DNA of 64,000 bases from Pseudomonas sp. CC120222-01a (GCF_003097235.1 NZ_QEQQ01000007.1:1-64000); one strand, 5' to 3'. Positions 24,777-37,123 are shown, numbered from the stretch's first letter. The notes: generated by a model from the sequence alone, not told the origin. A program made the numbers and translations.

Positions 24777-25078
24777 GTACCTACAAGCTTGTCTGCCCCC
24801 ACTGCAACAGCCGTATGCGCATTCGGACCAGTGAAGGTCGGCATATCTTCCTGCGCGTAGCCTACTTGCAATGTATCAATGAGGCCTGCGGCTGGTCGGT
24901 GAGGGCGGAGTTTGAAATGACCCACGAACTTTCGCCCAGTGGCATGCCCAACCCAGAAGTGCACTTGCCTTCGGCCAGCAAGGAACTGCGCAAGTCTGCT
25001 GCCCTGGCGCGCAATGAAAGCTCGCCGGGTGGCCCAGGGCTGGGAAAGCCCACCGAGGCGGCCACCAAACGCAGATAA
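24773..25078 (+). CDS. Ogr/Delta-like zinc-finger activator (P2-type late gene regulator)
   Basis: 101 aa, GTG start. The N-terminal 60 residues match the Ogr/Delta family: LVCPHCNSRMRIRTSE, then LRVAYLQCINEACGW and FEMTHELSPSGMPNP, with the four zinc-binding cysteines CxxC...CxxxxC. Ogr activates late promoters of P2-like phages. The C-terminal 40 residues (LPSASKELRKSAALARNE...) are an extension beyond P2 Ogr (72 aa). It sits at the edge of the island; its target late genes are mostly gone here, so it could act on other resident phages. Confidence 0.8.
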   Translation: MSTYKLVCPHCNSRMRIRTSEGRHIFLRVAYLQCINEACGWSVRAEFEMTHELSPSGMPNPEVHLPSASKELRKSAALARNESSPGGPGLGKPTEAATKRR

Positions 25079-25080
25079 AA

Positions 25081-25106
25081 AAACACCCCGCATGTGCGGG
25101 GTGTTT
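25081..25106. terminator. Bidirectional terminator between the ogr-like gene and nuoN
   Basis: An 11-bp stem aaacaccccgc / gcggggtgttt with a four-base loop, with A-rich sequence on the left and T-rich (gtttttc) on the right. It begins just after the ogr-like stop codon and lies 16 bases from the end of nuoN, so it can stop both transcripts. Confidence 0.88.
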
Positions 25107-25121
25107 GTTTTTCAGCTGTGA

Positions 25122-26591
25122 TCAGCCAAGCAGTTGCAGGCCTGCGTGCTGGACCATTTCCAGCAGTGGCTGCGGGTACACACCCAGGACGAAGGCGAGA
25201 ATGGCGATGGCCAGCAGCATCACGCCGCCGGTGCGCTGTTCCCACTTCAGCGGGGCGTCGTGGCGACGCAGGTTCGGCTCGACCAGGTACAGGGTGACCA
25301 TGACGCGCAGGTAGTAGTACACACCGATGGCGCTACCGATCACCAGGGCACCGACCAGCCACCACAGCTGCGACTCGACGCCGGTGGCGATGATGTAGAA
25401 CTTGCCGATGAAGCCGGCGGTCAGCGGGATACCCGCCAGCGACAGCATCATCACGGTCAGCACGGCGGTCAGGTACGGGCGGCGCCAGAACAGGCCGCGG
25501 TACTCGTACAGCGCGTCGGCGTCGCGGCCGCCGTAAGGCGAGGACATCAGGGTGATGACACCGAAGGCGCCGAGGCTGGTGATCACGTAGGTGACCAGGT
25601 ACACGCCCATGGCTTCCAGGGCCAGGCCCTTGCTGGCGACCAGGGCGATGACCAGGTAGCCGAAGTGGGCGATGGACGAGTAACCGAGCAGGCGCTTGAG
25701 GTTGCTCTGGGTCAGCGCCAGCAGGTTACCGATCAGGATCGACGCCACGGCGATCACGGCCAGGACGGTGCTCAGCACGCCGCTGCTGGCAGCAGGGGAG
25801 AGCATGAACAGGCGCACCACCACGGCGAACACGGCAACCTTGCTGGCGGTGGCCAGGAACGCGGCGACCGGCGCCGGGGCGCCTTCGTACACGTCCGGGG
25901 TCCACAGGTGGAACGGTACCAGCGACAGCTTGAAGGCCAGGCCGACCAGCATCATGCCCAGGCCCAGCTGGGCCAGCAGGCTTGGCATGCTGGTGGCGGC
26001 CAGGGCCTTGCCCAGCTGGTCGAAGGTCAGGCTGCCAGCGTCGGCGTACAGCAGGGCCATGCCGAACAGCAGGAAGGCGGAGCCGGCGGCCGACAGCACC
26101 ATGTACTTGATGCCGGCTTCCAGCGAACGCTTGTTGAAGAAGGCATACGCCACCAGGCCATAGACCGGTACCGACAGCAGCTCCAGGCCGATGAACAGGC
26201 CGGCCAGGTGGTTGGCGCTGACCAGCACCAGGCCACCAAGGGCAGACATCAGCAGCAGCAGGTACAGCTCTTCACGGTTGCCCGGGAAACCCTTGGAGCC
26301 TTCGCCGAGGTAGGCGTGGGCGAGGGTGACGCAGGCCAGCGTGGCGACCAGGATGATCGCCATGTACAGGCAGGCGAACTTGTCGATGGTGACCAGCGAG
26401 GTCACCGCCAACGGCGCGACCTTCAGCGCCGGCAGGATCGACAGCAGGGCCAGGTTCAGGCCCACGGTGGACAGCAGGAAGGTCTGCGAGTGGTTGCGCT
26501 TCCAGGCGATCGCCAGCATCACCACCACCGTGGTGATGGTGGTGATCAGCATCGGCGCCAATGCGATGAAGTGTTGAGTGGTGAATTCCAT
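25122..26591 (-). CDS. nuoN: NADH-quinone oxidoreductase subunit N
   Basis: 489 aa membrane subunit of complex I, one of three antiporter-like proton-pumping subunits. About 14 helices; key features are conserved lysine/glutamate segments such as [20 protein letters not shown] and the helix with [20 protein letters not shown] (broken helix TM7/8). ATG at 26591 gives [13 protein letters not shown], the usual start; a longer frame upstream runs into nuoM. Last gene of the nuo operon. Confidence 0.97.
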   Translation of the reverse strand: MEFTTQHFIALAPMLITTITTVVVMLAIAWKRNHSQTFLLSTVGLNLALLSILPALKVAPLAVTSLVTIDKFACLYMAIILVATLACVTLAHAYLGEGSKGFPGNREELYLLLLMSALGGLVLVSANHLAGLFIGLELLSVPVYGLVAYAFFNKRSLEAGIKYMVLSAAGSAFLLFGMALLYADAGSLTFDQLGKALAATSMPSLLAQLGLGMMLVGLAFKLSLVPFHLWTPDVYEGAPAPVAAFLATASKVAVFAVVVRLFMLSPAASSGVLSTVLAVIAVASILIGNLLALTQSNLKRLLGYSSIAHFGYLVIALVASKGLALEAMGVYLVTYVITSLGAFGVITLMSSPYGGRDADALYEYRGLFWRRPYLTAVLTVMMLSLAGIPLTAGFIGKFYIIATGVESQLWWLVGALVIGSAIGVYYYLRVMVTLYLVEPNLRRHDAPLKWEQRTGGVMLLAIAILAFVLGVYPQPLLEMVQHAGLQLLG

Positions 26592-26598
26592 AGCGCTC

Positions 26599-28131
26599 TT
26601 ACCGGGCCGAAGCGAGTTGAGTGAAAGCGGAACCGAGCCACTGCTGCACACCACTCATGGTGGCGGCAGAGGTGTCGAGGAACGGCTGTGGATACACGCC
26701 CAGCAGGATCAGCAGCCCGGCAAGGCCGAGGACCATGATCAGCTCGCGACCGTCCATGCCGGCCAGCACGGTGTCGGCCTTGGCCGGGCCGAAGTAGGCG
26801 CGGTGGATCATGATCAGCGAGTACACCGAACCGAACACCAGGCCGGTGGTGGCGATCACGGTGATCCACGGTACATGCACGAAGCTGCCGATCAGGATCA
26901 GGAACTCGCCGACGAAGTTGCCGGTACCTGGCAGGCCCAGCGACGCCGCGGCGAAGAACAGGCTGATGGCTGGCAGGTAGGCGATGCGGTGCCACAGGCC
27001 GCCCATTTGACGCATGTCACGGGTATGCAGGCGCTCGTACAGCTGACCGGACAGGATGAACAGCGCGGCAGCCGACAGGCCGTGGGCCAGCATCTGGATC
27101 ACCGCGCCTTGCAGGGCCTGCTGGCTGCCGGAGTAGATACCGATCAGCACGAAGCCCATGTGCGAGACGCTGGAGAAGGCGATCAGGCGCTTGATGTCGG
27201 TCTGCGCGAAGGCCAGGAAGGCACCGTAGAAGATACCGATCAGGCCCAGGGTCATGGCGATCGGCGCAAACTCAGCCGAGGCGTTCGGGAACAGCGGCAG
27301 GGCAAAGCGCAGCAGGCCGTAGGCCGCAGTCTTCAGCAAGATACCGGCCAGGTCCACGGAACCTGCGGTCGGTGCCTGGGCGTGAGCGTCAGGCAGCCAG
27401 GAGTGGAACGGTACCACCGGCAGCTTCACCGCGAAGGCGATGAAGAAGCCCAGCATCAGCAGGTACTCGGTACCGGCTGGCAGCTGTGCCTTGAGCAGGT
27501 CGCTGTAGTTGAAGGTGATGACGCCAGTGTTGCTGTAGTTGACCAGTACCAGGCCCAGGATCGCCACCAGCATGATCAGGCCGCTGGCCTGGGTGAAGAT
27601 GAAGAACTTGGTCGCCGCGTAGATCCGGGTCTTCTTGCCGTCTGCCGAGCTGTGACCCCAGAGCGCGATGAGGAAGTACATCGGCACCAGCATCATTTCC
27701 CAGAAGAAGAAGAACAGGAACAGGTCCAGGGCCAGGAACACACCGACCACGCCGCCGAGGATCCACATCAGGTTGAGGTGGAAGAAGCCGACGTGGCGCT
27801 GGATCTCTTTCCAGGAGCACAGCACCGACAGCACACCGAGCAGGCCGGTGAGCAGGATCATCAGCAGCGACAGGCCGTCGAGGGCCAGGTGGATGCTGAT
27901 GCCGAAGCGCTGGATCCACTGGACTTTGTATTCCACCGCCCAGTGGGGTTCGGCGCCCGGGGCAGGGGCCAGGGTGTAGTCGCCGTGGGCCCACAGCCAG
28001 AGGCCGATGCCGAGCAGCAGGGACATGGTCAGCAGCGCGATCCAGCGCGGCAGGGTGGCGCCGAAGCGCTCACCCAGCCAGCACAGCAGGCCGCCGATGA
28101 AGGGGATCAGGATCAGCCAAGGCAAAATCAT
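26599..28131 (-). CDS. nuoM: NADH-quinone oxidoreductase subunit M
   Basis: 510 aa antiporter-like, proton-translocating subunit. Typical blocks: [40 protein letters not shown] (with the key Glu), [20 protein letters not shown] and [20 protein letters not shown]. It ends eight bases before nuoN and starts 49 bases after nuoL. Length normal for the family. Confidence 0.97.
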   Translation of the reverse strand: MILPWLILIPFIGGLLCWLGERFGATLPRWIALLTMSLLLGIGLWLWAHGDYTLAPAPGAEPHWAVEYKVQWIQRFGISIHLALDGLSLLMILLTGLLGVLSVLCSWKEIQRHVGFFHLNLMWILGGVVGVFLALDLFLFFFFWEMMLVPMYFLIALWGHSSADGKKTRIYAATKFFIFTQASGLIMLVAILGLVLVNYSNTGVITFNYSDLLKAQLPAGTEYLLMLGFFIAFAVKLPVVPFHSWLPDAHAQAPTAGSVDLAGILLKTAAYGLLRFALPLFPNASAEFAPIAMTLGLIGIFYGAFLAFAQTDIKRLIAFSSVSHMGFVLIGIYSGSQQALQGAVIQMLAHGLSAAALFILSGQLYERLHTRDMRQMGGLWHRIAYLPAISLFFAAASLGLPGTGNFVGEFLILIGSFVHVPWITVIATTGLVFGSVYSLIMIHRAYFGPAKADTVLAGMDGRELIMVLGLAGLLILLGVYPQPFLDTSAATMSGVQQWLGSAFTQLASAR

Positions 28132-28180
28132 GACGGGTTGGTTTCCTTTCGCAGAGTCGCAAGGTTCGCAAAGTTCATGG

Positions 28181-30034
28181 TCATACCGCTGCCACTACTA
28201 CAGCGCCGAGTACCAGCACTGCGCCAACGGCGATCGAAGCGGTGTACCAGCGCAGCTGGCCGGTCTCGGTCTTGCTCATGGCGACGTTGCCGCCGCGAGC
28301 CAGGCGAGGGATCAGGCCGATGCTGCGGTCAACCGGATCCTTGCGCAGGACGTGGCTGATCAGCAGGTAAGGTTTGACGAACAGCTTGTCGTAGATCCAG
28401 TCGAAGCCCCAGGCGGCGAACCACCAGGCCGACAGCACACGACCGATGCCGCTGTTGGCGACCGCGCTGACGAAGCTGCGCTTGCCGAGGAACAGCAGGG
28501 CCGACAGCAGGATGCCGGCGATGGCGATGGCACCCGAGGTGATCTCCAGCGCGTGCTTGGCTTCGCCACCGGCATGGCCGGCGCTCTCAGGCAGCACACC
28601 GGCCAGTGGCGGGGTGATCCAGGCGCCGACGAAGGTCGACAGCACGATCAGCACGCCCAGCGGCAGCCAATGGCTGATGCCGTGGCCAGCGTGGGCTTCG
28701 GTCTTGGCTTCGCCGTGGAAGGCGATGAAGATCAGGCGGAAGGTGTACAGCGAGGTCATGAACGCGCCGACCAGGCCGGCGTACAGCAGGCCGGTGTTGC
28801 CGCTGGCGAAGGCTTCCCAGAGGATCTCGTCCTTGGAGTAGAAGCCCACGGTCACGATCGGCAGGGCAGCCAAGGCAGCACCACCGACCACGAAGCTGGC
28901 GTAGGCCAGTGGCAGTTTCTTCCACAGGCCGCCCATCTTGAAGATGTTCTGCTCGTGGTGGCAGGCAACGATCACCGCACCGGAGGCAAGGAACAGCAGG
29001 GCCTTGAAGAAGGCGTGGGTCATCAGGTGGAAGATCGCCGCGTCCCAGGCGCCAACGCCCAGGGCCAGGAACATGTAGCCGATCTGGCTCATGGTCGAGT
29101 AGGCGAGGATACGCTTGATGTCGGTCTGTACCAGCGCGGCGAAGCCGGCCAGTACCAGGGTCACGCCACCCACCACACCCACCAGGTGCAGGATGTCCGG
29201 CGCCAGCAGGAACAGGCCGTTGGTACGGGCGATCAGGTACACGCCCGCGGTCACCATGGTTGCCGCGTGGATCAACGCCGAAACCGGGGTCGGGCCTGCC
29301 ATCGCGTCGGCCAGCCAGGTCTGCAGCGGCAGCTGGGCCGACTTACCGACCGCGCCACCCAGCAGCATCAGGGTTGCCAGGACCATCCAGGTGTCGCCAG
29401 CCTGGAACTTCTGCGGTGCCAGCACCAGCAGTTCCTGCACGTTCAGGGTACCCAGCTGGGCGAACAGGATGAACAGGCCGATGGCCATGAACACGTCGCC
29501 AATGCGGGTGACGATGAACGCCTTGAGTGCCGCGTTACCGTTGTTGCGGTTGCTGTAGTAGAAACCGATCAACAGGTACGAGCACAGGCCCACGCCTTCC
29601 CAGCCGAAGTAGATGAACAGCAGGTTATCGCCGAGGATCAGGAACAGCATGCTGGCGATGAACAGGTTGGTGTACGAGAAGAAGCGCGAGTAACCGGCTT
29701 CGCCACGCATGTACCAGGAGGCGAACAGGTGGATCAGGAAGCCCACACCAGTGACCACGCCCAGCATGGTGACCGACAGGCCGTCCACATACAGGGTGAA
29801 GTTCGGCGCAAAGCCATCCACCGACATCCACTGCCACAGCAGCTGGCTGTACGCGCCGCCCTCAGGCGGGGCGACGTTGAATTGCCAGATGACGTAGGCG
29901 GCCACGGCGGCCGAGAGGCCGACCGAACCGACGCCGATCAGCGCGGACAGGTTCTCCGAGAACCGACCACGCGAGAACGACAGCAGCAGGAAGCCGATCA
30001 GGGGGAAGACGAAAGTCAGGAAGATAAGGTTCAT
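28181..30034 (-). CDS. nuoL: NADH-quinone oxidoreductase subunit L
   Basis: 617 aa, largest antiporter-like subunit, with the long C-terminal lateral helix region (ending [19 protein letters not shown]). Markers: [40 protein letters not shown] and [20 protein letters not shown]. Its ATG overlaps the nuoK stop by four bases (translational coupling). It caps the distal end of the membrane arm. Confidence 0.97.
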
Positions 30035-30339
30035 CCGCGCATCTCACTGGCAGCATCGATGTCGAGAGTGTGGAAGCGGCGATACAGCTGCAGCAGGATT
30101 GCCAGGCCAATGCTGGCCTCGGCGGCTGCCAGGCTGATCACCAGAATGAACATCACCTGGCCGTCGGGCTGGACCCAACGGGCACCGGCGACGATGAACG
30201 CCAGGGCAGAGGCGTTCATCATGACTTCCAGGCTCATGAGCACGAAGAGGATGTTGCGGCGGACCATCAGGCCAACCAGACCTAAGCAGAACAGGATGCC
30301 GGCGACTGCCAGACCATGCTCGAGAGGGATAGCACCCAT
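30031..30339 (-). CDS. nuoK: NADH-quinone oxidoreductase subunit K
   Basis: 102 aa, three membrane helices. Conserved glutamates lie in [17 protein letters not shown] (Glu in TM2) and in [20 protein letters not shown] (TM3), both needed for proton transfer. ATG at 30339, three bases from the end of nuoJ. Size and sequence fully match the family. Confidence 0.97.
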
Positions 30340-30342
30340 GAT

Positions 30343-30843
30343 TTACTCCTTCGCCTCGTTGCGGCCCAGGTGGAAGGCGGTGACCGCTGCAGCGAGCAGC
30401 AGCATCGACGCCAGTTCGACCACCAGCAGGTACGGGCCGAACAGGCTGATACCCACTTCCTTAGGGCTGACGGTGGTACCGCTGATGGCCGCGCCGCTCG
30501 GCGAGACGAACAGCACGTACAGCAGCTCCAGCAGCAGCAGGGCGGCCAGGATCACCGGCCCTGCCCAGATGCCGGGCTTGAGCCAGCCCCGCTCCTGGGC
30601 GACCGAGGCCGGCCCGAGGTTGAGCATCATTACCACGAACACGAACAGCACCATGATGGCGCCGGCGTAGGCGATCACTTCCAGGGCGCCGGCGAACGGC
30701 GCACCCAGGGCGAAGAAGATCATCGCGACGGAAATCAGCGAGATGATCAGGTACAGCAAGGCGTGCACGGGGTTGGTGCCGGTCACCACCCGAAGGGTGG
30801 AGACCACGGCGATCCCGGATGCGAAGTAGAAAGCGAATTCCAT
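30343..30843 (-). CDS. nuoJ: NADH-quinone oxidoreductase subunit J
   Basis: 166 aa, five membrane helices. Contains the conserved TM3 segment [20 protein letters not shown], which forms a pi-bulge helix at the quinone-side of the proton path, and [20 protein letters not shown]. Starts 10 bases after nuoI. Confidence 0.96.
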   Translation of the reverse strand: MEFAFYFASGIAVVSTLRVVTGTNPVHALLYLIISLISVAMIFFALGAPFAGALEVIAYAGAIMVLFVFVVMMLNLGPASVAQERGWLKPGIWAGPVILAALLLLELLYVLFVSPSGAAISGTTVSPKEVGISLFGPYLLVVELASMLLLAAAVTAFHLGRNEAKE

Positions 30844-30853
30844 CTTTCTGTCC

Positions 30854-31402
30854 TTATGGGAGCAAGCTCTTCACGTTGATCGGCTCGGCTTCGTTCTGTG
30901 CAGAGCCCTTCGGCTTGCCAGCGATCGCCATACCCGCAACACGGTAGAAGTTGTAGTCAGGGTTCTTGCCGGGGCCGGAGATCAGCAGATCTTCTTTCTC
31001 GTACACCAGGTCCTGACGCTTGAACTCGGCCATTTCGAAATCCGGAGTCAGCTGGATCGCGGTGGTCGGGCACGCTTCTTCACACAGGCCACAGAAGATG
31101 CAGCGCGAGAAGTTGATGCGGAAGAACTCCGGGTACCAACGGCCGTCCTCGGTCTCGGCCTTCTGCAGCGAAATGCAGCCGACCGGGCAGGCCACCGCGC
31201 AGAGGTTGCACGCTACGCAGCGCTCCTCGCCGTCGGGGTCGCGGGTGAGGACGATGCGGCCGCGGTAGCGCGGCGGCAGGTACACAGGTTCTTCGGGGTA
31301 CTGCAGGGTGTCGCGCTTGCGGAACCCGTGGGAGAACACCATTGCCAGGCTGCGCAGCTGGGTGCCGGTGCCCTTAACGATGTCGCCGATATACTTGAAC
31401 AT
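30854..31402 (-). CDS. nuoI: NADH-quinone oxidoreductase subunit I (8Fe ferredoxin)
   Basis: 182 aa peripheral subunit carrying two [4Fe-4S] clusters (N6a, N6b). Both motifs are intact: [15 protein letters not shown] (about 60-75) and [15 protein letters not shown] (about 99-113). It passes electrons from NuoG to NuoB. Twelve bases separate it from nuoH. Confidence 0.97.
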   Translation of the reverse strand: MFKYIGDIVKGTGTQLRSLAMVFSHGFRKRDTLQYPEEPVYLPPRYRGRIVLTRDPDGEERCVACNLCAVACPVGCISLQKAETEDGRWYPEFFRINFSRCIFCGLCEEACPTTAIQLTPDFEMAEFKRQDLVYEKEDLLISGPGKNPDYNFYRVAGMAIAGKPKGSAQNEAEPINVKSLLP

Positions 31403-31413
31403 GGGTCAAATCC

Positions 31414-32421
31414 TCACTGGGCCGCGACGGCTGGCGTGTTGTAGAGCACGATCGCAGCGGTCACCAGCAAATTGATCAGGGTCAGCGGCAGGCAGAACTT
31501 CCAGCTGAAGTCCATCACCTGGTCATAGCGTGGGCGCGGGATCGAGGCGCGCAGCAGGATGAACAGCATGATGAAGAACGCGGTCTTCAGAGCGAACCAC
31601 AGGAACGACAGTTGCGGCAGGATGCCGAACGGGCCGTGCCAGCCGCCGAAGAACAGGGTCACCAGCAGCGCCGAGATGAGGATGATGCCGATGTACTCAC
31701 CGACGAAGAACATGCCCCATTTCATGCCGGCATACTCGATGTGGTAGCCGTCGGCCAGTTCCTGTTCCGCTTCCGGCTGGTCGAACGGGTGACGGTGAGT
31801 CACGGCGACGCCAGCGATGAAGAAGGTGCAGAAGCCGAAGAACTGCGGAATGATGAACCACAGGTTCTGTGCCTGGTACTCAACGATATCGCGCATGTTG
31901 AACGAACCCACCTGCACCACCACGCCCATCAGCGCCAGGCCCAGGAACACTTCGTACGACACGGTCTGTGCCGAGGCACGCAAGCTGCCCAGCAGGGCGT
32001 ACTTGTTGTTCGACGACCAGCCGGCGAACAGCACCGCGTAGACCGACAGGCCGGCCATGGCGAAGAAGAACAGCAGGCCGATGTTCAGGTCGGCGACGCC
32101 CCACAGCGGGGTGATCGGGATCACGCAGAAGGCGATCAGCAGGGCACTCATGGCCACGACCGGCGCCAGGGTGAAGATCATGCGATCGACGAAGGGCGGG
32201 TTCCAGTCTTCCTTGAAGAACATCTTCAGCATGTCGGCAGCGATCTGGAACATACCGAACGGGCCGACGCGGTTCGGACCGTAACGGTCCTGCCACCAGC
32301 CCAGCAGGCGCCGCTCGACGAAGCTGAGCAGCGCGCCGCAGACCACCACCGCGAGCAGGACCACGACGGCCCGGACCACGGTGAGGATCACATCGATCAC
32401 TTCGGGGGTGAACCAGCTCAT
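31414..32421 (-). CDS. nuoH: NADH-quinone oxidoreductase subunit H
   Basis: 335 aa, eight membrane helices, forms the quinone chamber and joins the membrane arm to the peripheral arm. Conserved blocks: [20 protein letters not shown] (N-terminal loop), [20 protein letters not shown] (quinone-site glutamates) and [18 protein letters not shown]. Overlaps nuoG by four bases. Confidence 0.97.
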   Translation of the reverse strand: MSWFTPEVIDVILTVVRAVVVLLAVVVCGALLSFVERRLLGWWQDRYGPNRVGPFGMFQIAADMLKMFFKEDWNPPFVDRMIFTLAPVVAMSALLIAFCVIPITPLWGVADLNIGLLFFFAMAGLSVYAVLFAGWSSNNKYALLGSLRASAQTVSYEVFLGLALMGVVVQVGSFNMRDIVEYQAQNLWFIIPQFFGFCTFFIAGVAVTHRHPFDQPEAEQELADGYHIEYAGMKWGMFFVGEYIGIILISALLVTLFFGGWHGPFGILPQLSFLWFALKTAFFIMLFILLRASIPRPRYDQVMDFSWKFCLPLTLINLLVTAAIVLYNTPAVAAQ

Positions 32422-35132
32422 TGTGCTGCCTCCTGCAGACCTTCGACGGATGCACCGAAGATGGCAGGCGGGATGCCGGCCAGGCCTTTGGGCAGGGCAA
32501 CCAGGCCAGCGCCCAGTTCTTCATTGATGCGCAGCGGCAGGCGCAGGGCCACACCGGCAACGTTCAGGCTCAGCAGGGCGCCGTCGTTGACACCCAGGCG
32601 GTCGGCTTCGGACTTGGCCAGGCCGACGTAGGCGACCGGGATGCGCTCCTGCACCGGGGCGGCGCGCGAGGAGCTCTCTTCGCTGCCGAACAGGTGGAAG
32701 AACGGTACCGCCGTCCAGGTGCCACGGGCCGGGTTGAAGGCGCCCGGGATGGCGTTGAACCAGTTCAGGCGATCGCCTTGCGATTCGATCAGGCGCACGC
32801 CCGGGTCACCGGCACGCAGGTGGCCACCGACCTCGTCCTGGAACTTGTTCCAGGCTTGCGGCGAGTTCCAGCCCGGCGACCAGGCGAACGGCACCTGCTG
32901 GCGCGGTTCGGCCGACCCCGAGTAGCCTTCCATGGAGAAGGCGAACGCGGTGTCCTTGTCCTGCGGGGTACGTGGCTCGTGCACGCTGATGTTGGCGCGC
33001 ATGGCGGTGCGGCCGGAGTAGCGCAGCGGCTCACGGGCCAGCTTCATGCCTTTGATGCGGAACGCGGCGCTAGGCGCGGCGTTGACGATGCCGGCCAGTT
33101 GCGGGGCGGCTTCGGCGCAGGCGCTGGTGACGTGGTCCAGCTGGGTCCAGTCGACCGGCTTGTTGAGCAGGGTGGCACGCAGGGCGTGCATCCAGCGCCA
33201 GCCTTCGTGAACCAGAATGCTGCTGTCCAGGTACTGCGGGTCGAACACCTGGAAGAAGCGCTGGGCGCGGCCTTCCTGGCTGACCAGGGTACCGTCGCCT
33301 TCGGCGAAGGAAGCGGCCGGCAGCACCAGGTGGGCGCGGTCGACAGTGGCGGTCTTGGAGTGGTCGGCGACAATCACCACCTTGGCTGCGGCCAGGGCAG
33401 CATCGACCTTTGCGGCCGGTACGCGGGCGTACAGGTCGTTTTCCAGCACGACGATGGCGTCGGCCTTGCCGCTGATGACGGCGTCCAGTGCGGCATCCAC
33501 CGACTCGCCACCCAGCATGGCCAGGCCGAGGCTGTTGGCCTCAGGCACCACCAGGCTCAGCGAACCGTTCTTCTCGCGCAGCTTCAGGGCCTTGGCGATG
33601 TTGGCGGCGGCTTCGATCAGCGCCGGGTCGGCCAGCGAAGTACCGGCGATCACCAGTGGGCGCTTGGCGGCGACCAGGGCGTCGGCGATGCGTTGGGCCA
33701 GGGCCTTGGCTTCAGCGTCCAGGCCTTCTACGGCCGGCGCGCTTGGGTCGATGGCGTTGGCTACGGCGAAACCGATGCGGGCGAGGTCCGCCGGGGCAGC
33801 GTGCACGCATTCTTCAGCCACGTCGTCCAGCTTGGTTTCAGCCAGCGAAGCGATGAACAGCGGGTACAGCGCGTGCTGGCCGATGTTCTTCACGGCGGCG
33901 TCGAGCCACGGTTGCACCTTCATGGCTTCAGCCATGGCCTCGGCCTTGCCCTTGGTGGACTGGCGTACGGCCAGGGCAACACGGGCAGCGGTCTGGGTCA
34001 GGTCTTCTCCGAGCACGAACACGGCGTCGTGGTCTTCGATGTCGCGCAGGGTCGGCACTGGCAGCGGGCTGTTGTTCAGCACGTTCAGGGCCAGGCGCAC
34101 GCGGGCCAGTTCGCCAGCTTCCATACCGGAGTAGAAGTAGTCGGCGCCGACCAGCTCACGCAGGCCGTAGTTGCTTTCGAGGCTGGCACGTGGCGAGCCG
34201 ATACCGACGATGGTGCGGCCGCGCAGCAGGTCGGCGGCCTTGTCCAGGGCGGCGTCCAGGCCCAGCTTGGTGCCGTCGGCCAGGTGTGGCTGGCGTGGGC
34301 GGTCCTTGCGGTTGACGTAGCCGTAGCCGAAGCGGCCGCGGTCGCACAGGAAGTACTGGTTGACCGAACCGTTGAAGCGGTTCTCGACCCGACGCAGTTC
34401 GCCATAGCGCTCGCCCGGGCTGATGTTGCAGCCGCTGGAGCAACCGTGGCAGATGCTCGGGGCGAACTGCATGTCCCACTTGCGGTTGTAGCGCTCAGAG
34501 TGGGTCTTGTCGGTGAACACGCCGGTCGGGCAGACCTCGGTCAGGTTGCCGGAGAACTCGCTTTCCAGCACGCCGTCTTCGACGCGACCGAAGTACACGT
34601 TGTCGTGGGCGCCATAGACGCCCAGGTCGGTACCACCGGCATAGTCCTTGTAGTAGCGCACGCAGCGGTAGCAGGCGATGCAGCGGTTCATCTCATGGGC
34701 GATGAACGGGCCGAGGTCCTGGTTCTGGTGGGTACGCTTGGTGAAACGGTAGCGGCGCTCGTTGTGGCCGGTCATTACCGTCATGTCCTGCAGGTGGCAG
34801 TGACCGCCTTCCTCGCACACCGGGCAGTCGTGCGGGTGGTTGGTCATCAGCCATTCGACGACGCTGGCGCGGAACGCCTTGGACTCGTCATCGTCGATGG
34901 AAATCCAGGTGCCGTCGGAGGCAGGGGTCATGCAGGACATGACGATACGACCACGGGTGTCGTTCTCGTCGGTGTACTGTTTGACCGCACATTGCCGGCA
35001 GGCGCCGACGCTACCGAGCGCCGGGTGCCAGCAGAAATAAGGGATGTCGAGGCCGAGTGACAGACACGCCTGTAACAGGTTGTCTGCACCGTTGACTTCG
35101 AGCGCTTTGCCGTCTACGTGGATAGTGGCCAT
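32418..35132 (-). CDS. nuoG: NADH-quinone oxidoreductase subunit G
   Basis: 904 aa, largest peripheral subunit. N-terminal 2Fe-2S ferredoxin domain ([20 protein letters not shown]), then the Cys/His ligated N5 cluster ([16 protein letters not shown]), two further 4Fe-4S sites ([11 protein letters not shown] and CPTGVFTDK), and a CxxCxxxC motif ([13 protein letters not shown]) for the N7-type cluster within a molybdopterin-oxidoreductase-like domain. Usual pseudomonad length. A 133-base gap, the longest inside the operon, separates it from nuoF, with a GCCCGC-N4-GCGGGC hairpin at 35152-35167 just before the weak ribosome site. Confidence 0.97.
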   Translation of the reverse strand: MATIHVDGKALEVNGADNLLQACLSLGLDIPYFCWHPALGSVGACRQCAVKQYTDENDTRGRIVMSCMTPASDGTWISIDDDESKAFRASVVEWLMTNHPHDCPVCEEGGHCHLQDMTVMTGHNERRYRFTKRTHQNQDLGPFIAHEMNRCIACYRCVRYYKDYAGGTDLGVYGAHDNVYFGRVEDGVLESEFSGNLTEVCPTGVFTDKTHSERYNRKWDMQFAPSICHGCSSGCNISPGERYGELRRVENRFNGSVNQYFLCDRGRFGYGYVNRKDRPRQPHLADGTKLGLDAALDKAADLLRGRTIVGIGSPRASLESNYGLRELVGADYFYSGMEAGELARVRLALNVLNNSPLPVPTLRDIEDHDAVFVLGEDLTQTAARVALAVRQSTKGKAEAMAEAMKVQPWLDAAVKNIGQHALYPLFIASLAETKLDDVAEECVHAAPADLARIGFAVANAIDPSAPAVEGLDAEAKALAQRIADALVAAKRPLVIAGTSLADPALIEAAANIAKALKLREKNGSLSLVVPEANSLGLAMLGGESVDAALDAVISGKADAIVVLENDLYARVPAAKVDAALAAAKVVIVADHSKTATVDRAHLVLPAASFAEGDGTLVSQEGRAQRFFQVFDPQYLDSSILVHEGWRWMHALRATLLNKPVDWTQLDHVTSACAEAAPQLAGIVNAAPSAAFRIKGMKLAREPLRYSGRTAMRANISVHEPRTPQDKDTAFAFSMEGYSGSAEPRQQVPFAWSPGWNSPQAWNKFQDEVGGHLRAGDPGVRLIESQGDRLNWFNAIPGAFNPARGTWTAVPFFHLFGSEESSSRAAPVQERIPVAYVGLAKSEADRLGVNDGALLSLNVAGVALRLPLRINEELGAGLVALPKGLAGIPPAIFGASVEGLQEAAQ

Positions 35133-35265
35133 TGTTCAAAGTTCTTCGTTGGCCCGCGTGAGCGGGCGTGGCTAATGGAAATCGGTGAGCTTGCGACACG
35201 CCACGATCGACTCGGGCCTGCCGGCAAGCTGGCGAGTGGCACGGACCACCCGCCTAATCATCTTG

Positions 35266-36627
35266 TTATGCGCCGACCACGATCGGCTTCGCCAGGTTCG
35301 GACGCAAAGTGCCAGCGCTTTCAGGCGCAACACCGGCCTCGAACTCCGAGCGGAAGTACTTGATGGCACTGCCCAGCGGCTCGACGGCACCCGGTGCGTG
35401 AGCACAGAAGGTACGGCCTGGGCCGAGGAAGTTGACCAGCCCCAGCAGCGTCTCGATGTCTTCGGCGCGGCCCTGGCCTTTCTCCAGTGCGCGCAGCATC
35501 TTCACGCTCCACGGCAGGCCGTCACGGCATGGGGTGCACCAGCCGCACGACTCACGGGCAAAGAACTCTTCCATGTTGCGCAGCAGCGAGACCATGTTGA
35601 CGCTGTCGTCGACCGCCATGGCCAAACCGGTACCCATACGGGTGCCGACCTTGGCGATGCCACCGGCGTACATCTGCGCGTCGAGGTGCTCGGGCAGCAG
35701 GAAGCCGGTACCGGCGCCGCCTGGCTGCCAGCACTTGAGCTTGAAGCCGTCGCGCATGCCACCGGCGTAGTCTTCGAACAGCTCGCGGGCGGTGACGCCG
35801 AACGGCAGTTCCCACAGGCCCGGGTTCTTCACCTTGCCGGAGAAGCCCATCAGCTTGGTGCCATGGTCTTCGCTGCCTTCACGGGCCAGCGACTTGTACC
35901 AGTCGTTGCCATTGGCGACGATGGCCGGGACGTTGCACAGGGTTTCGACGTTGTTCACGCAAGTCGGCTTGCCCCACACGCCAACGGCGGCAGGGAAGGG
36001 CGGCTTGGAGCGCGGGTTGGCGCGGCGGCCTTCCAGCGAGTTGATCAGTGCGGTTTCTTCACCGCAGATGTAGCGGCCGGCACCGGTGTGCACGAACAGC
36101 TCGAAATCAAAACCGCTGCCCAGGATGTTCTTGCCCAGCAGGCCGGCGGCCTTGGCTTCGTCGATGGCGCGGTTGAGGTTCTTCGCCGCGGTGGTGTATT
36201 CGCCACGCAGGAAGATGTAGCCACGGTAGGCCTTCAGGGCGCGGGCGCTGATCAGCATGCCCTCGACCAGCAGATGGGGCTGTTGCTCCATCAGCATGCG
36301 GTCCTTCCAGGTGTTCGGCTCCATTTCGTCCGCGTTGCACAGCAGGTAGCGGATGTTCATGGATTCGTCTTTGGGCATCAGGCCCCACTTCACGCCAGTG
36401 GGGAAGCCCGCGCCGCCACGGCCCTTGAGGCCGGAGTCCTTGACGCTCTGCACGATGTCGTCGGCGGACATCTGCGCCAGCGCCTTGCGGGCAGCGGCGT
36501 AGCCGTTTTTCGACTCGTACTCGGCCAGCCAGACCGGCTCGCCGTCATCACGCAGGCGCCAGGTCAGCGGGTGGGTTTCGGCCGTGCGCGCGATGCGGTT
36601 GGCCGGGCCGAAGGAAGTAATGGTCAT
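35266..36627 (-). CDS. nuoF: NADH-quinone oxidoreductase subunit F (NADH/FMN subunit)
   Basis: 453 aa, binds NADH and FMN and carries cluster N3. FMN/NADH motifs: [19 protein letters not shown] (about 70-88) and [19 protein letters not shown] (about 183-201). Cluster ligands: [12 protein letters not shown] (about 360) and a distal Cys in [12 protein letters not shown]. Overlaps nuoE by four bases. Confidence 0.97.
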   Translation of the reverse strand: MTITSFGPANRIARTAETHPLTWRLRDDGEPVWLAEYESKNGYAAARKALAQMSADDIVQSVKDSGLKGRGGAGFPTGVKWGLMPKDESMNIRYLLCNADEMEPNTWKDRMLMEQQPHLLVEGMLISARALKAYRGYIFLRGEYTTAAKNLNRAIDEAKAAGLLGKNILGSGFDFELFVHTGAGRYICGEETALINSLEGRRANPRSKPPFPAAVGVWGKPTCVNNVETLCNVPAIVANGNDWYKSLAREGSEDHGTKLMGFSGKVKNPGLWELPFGVTARELFEDYAGGMRDGFKLKCWQPGGAGTGFLLPEHLDAQMYAGGIAKVGTRMGTGLAMAVDDSVNMVSLLRNMEEFFARESCGWCTPCRDGLPWSVKMLRALEKGQGRAEDIETLLGLVNFLGPGRTFCAHAPGAVEPLGSAIKYFRSEFEAGVAPESAGTLRPNLAKPIVVGA

Positions 36628-37121
36628 ACGTAACCCTCCAGCAGTTTGGAAACACCAGCCGGCTGCACGTCACCGAAGGTGTCGTCGTCGATCATCAGCG
36701 CCGGGGCCTTGTCGCAGTTGCCCAGGCAGCACACCGGCAGCAGGGTGAAACGCCCGTCCGCAGTGGTCTGGCCGAGGCCGATGCCCAGCTCGCTCTGGAT
36801 TTGGCTGACCACCGATTCGTGGCCGCCGATGTAGCAGACCATGCTGTCGCACACGCGGATGATGTGGCGGCCAACAGGCTGGCGGAAGATCTGGCTGTAG
36901 AAGGTGGCGACACCCTCGACGTCGCTGGCCGGGATGCCCAGCACTTCGCCGATGGCGTGGATGGCGCCGTCCGGCACCCAGCCACGTTCCTTCTGGACGA
37001 TCTTCAAGGCTTCGATGGACGCCGCGCGCGGGTCCTCGTAGTGATGCATTTCGTGCTCGATGGCCGAGCGCTCGGTTTCGCTCAGGGCGAAACGGTCTGT
37101 CTGGATAAGCGTGCTGTTCAT
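36624..37121 (-). CDS. nuoE: NADH-quinone oxidoreductase subunit E (2Fe-2S)
   Basis: 165 aa thioredoxin-fold subunit with cluster N1a. Ligands: Cys pair in [14 protein letters not shown] (about 90-100) and in [19 protein letters not shown] (about 130-142). N-terminal helical domain with [20 protein letters not shown]. Two bases separate it from nuoCD. Confidence 0.96.
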   Translation of the reverse strand: MNSTLIQTDRFALSETERSAIEHEMHHYEDPRAASIEALKIVQKERGWVPDGAIHAIGEVLGIPASDVEGVATFYSQIFRQPVGRHIIRVCDSMVCYIGGHESVVSQIQSELGIGLGQTTADGRFTLLPVCCLGNCDKAPALMIDDDTFGDVQPAGVSKLLEGYV

Positions 37122-37123
37122 GC

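Noticed and set aside
25134..35060. Very long plus-strand open frames opposite nuoN, nuoM, nuoL and nuoG (up to about 890 codons)
   Set aside because: Mirror frames of highly GC-biased genes; composition rich in Q, H, G, D and R with no domain, opposite well-identified subunits.
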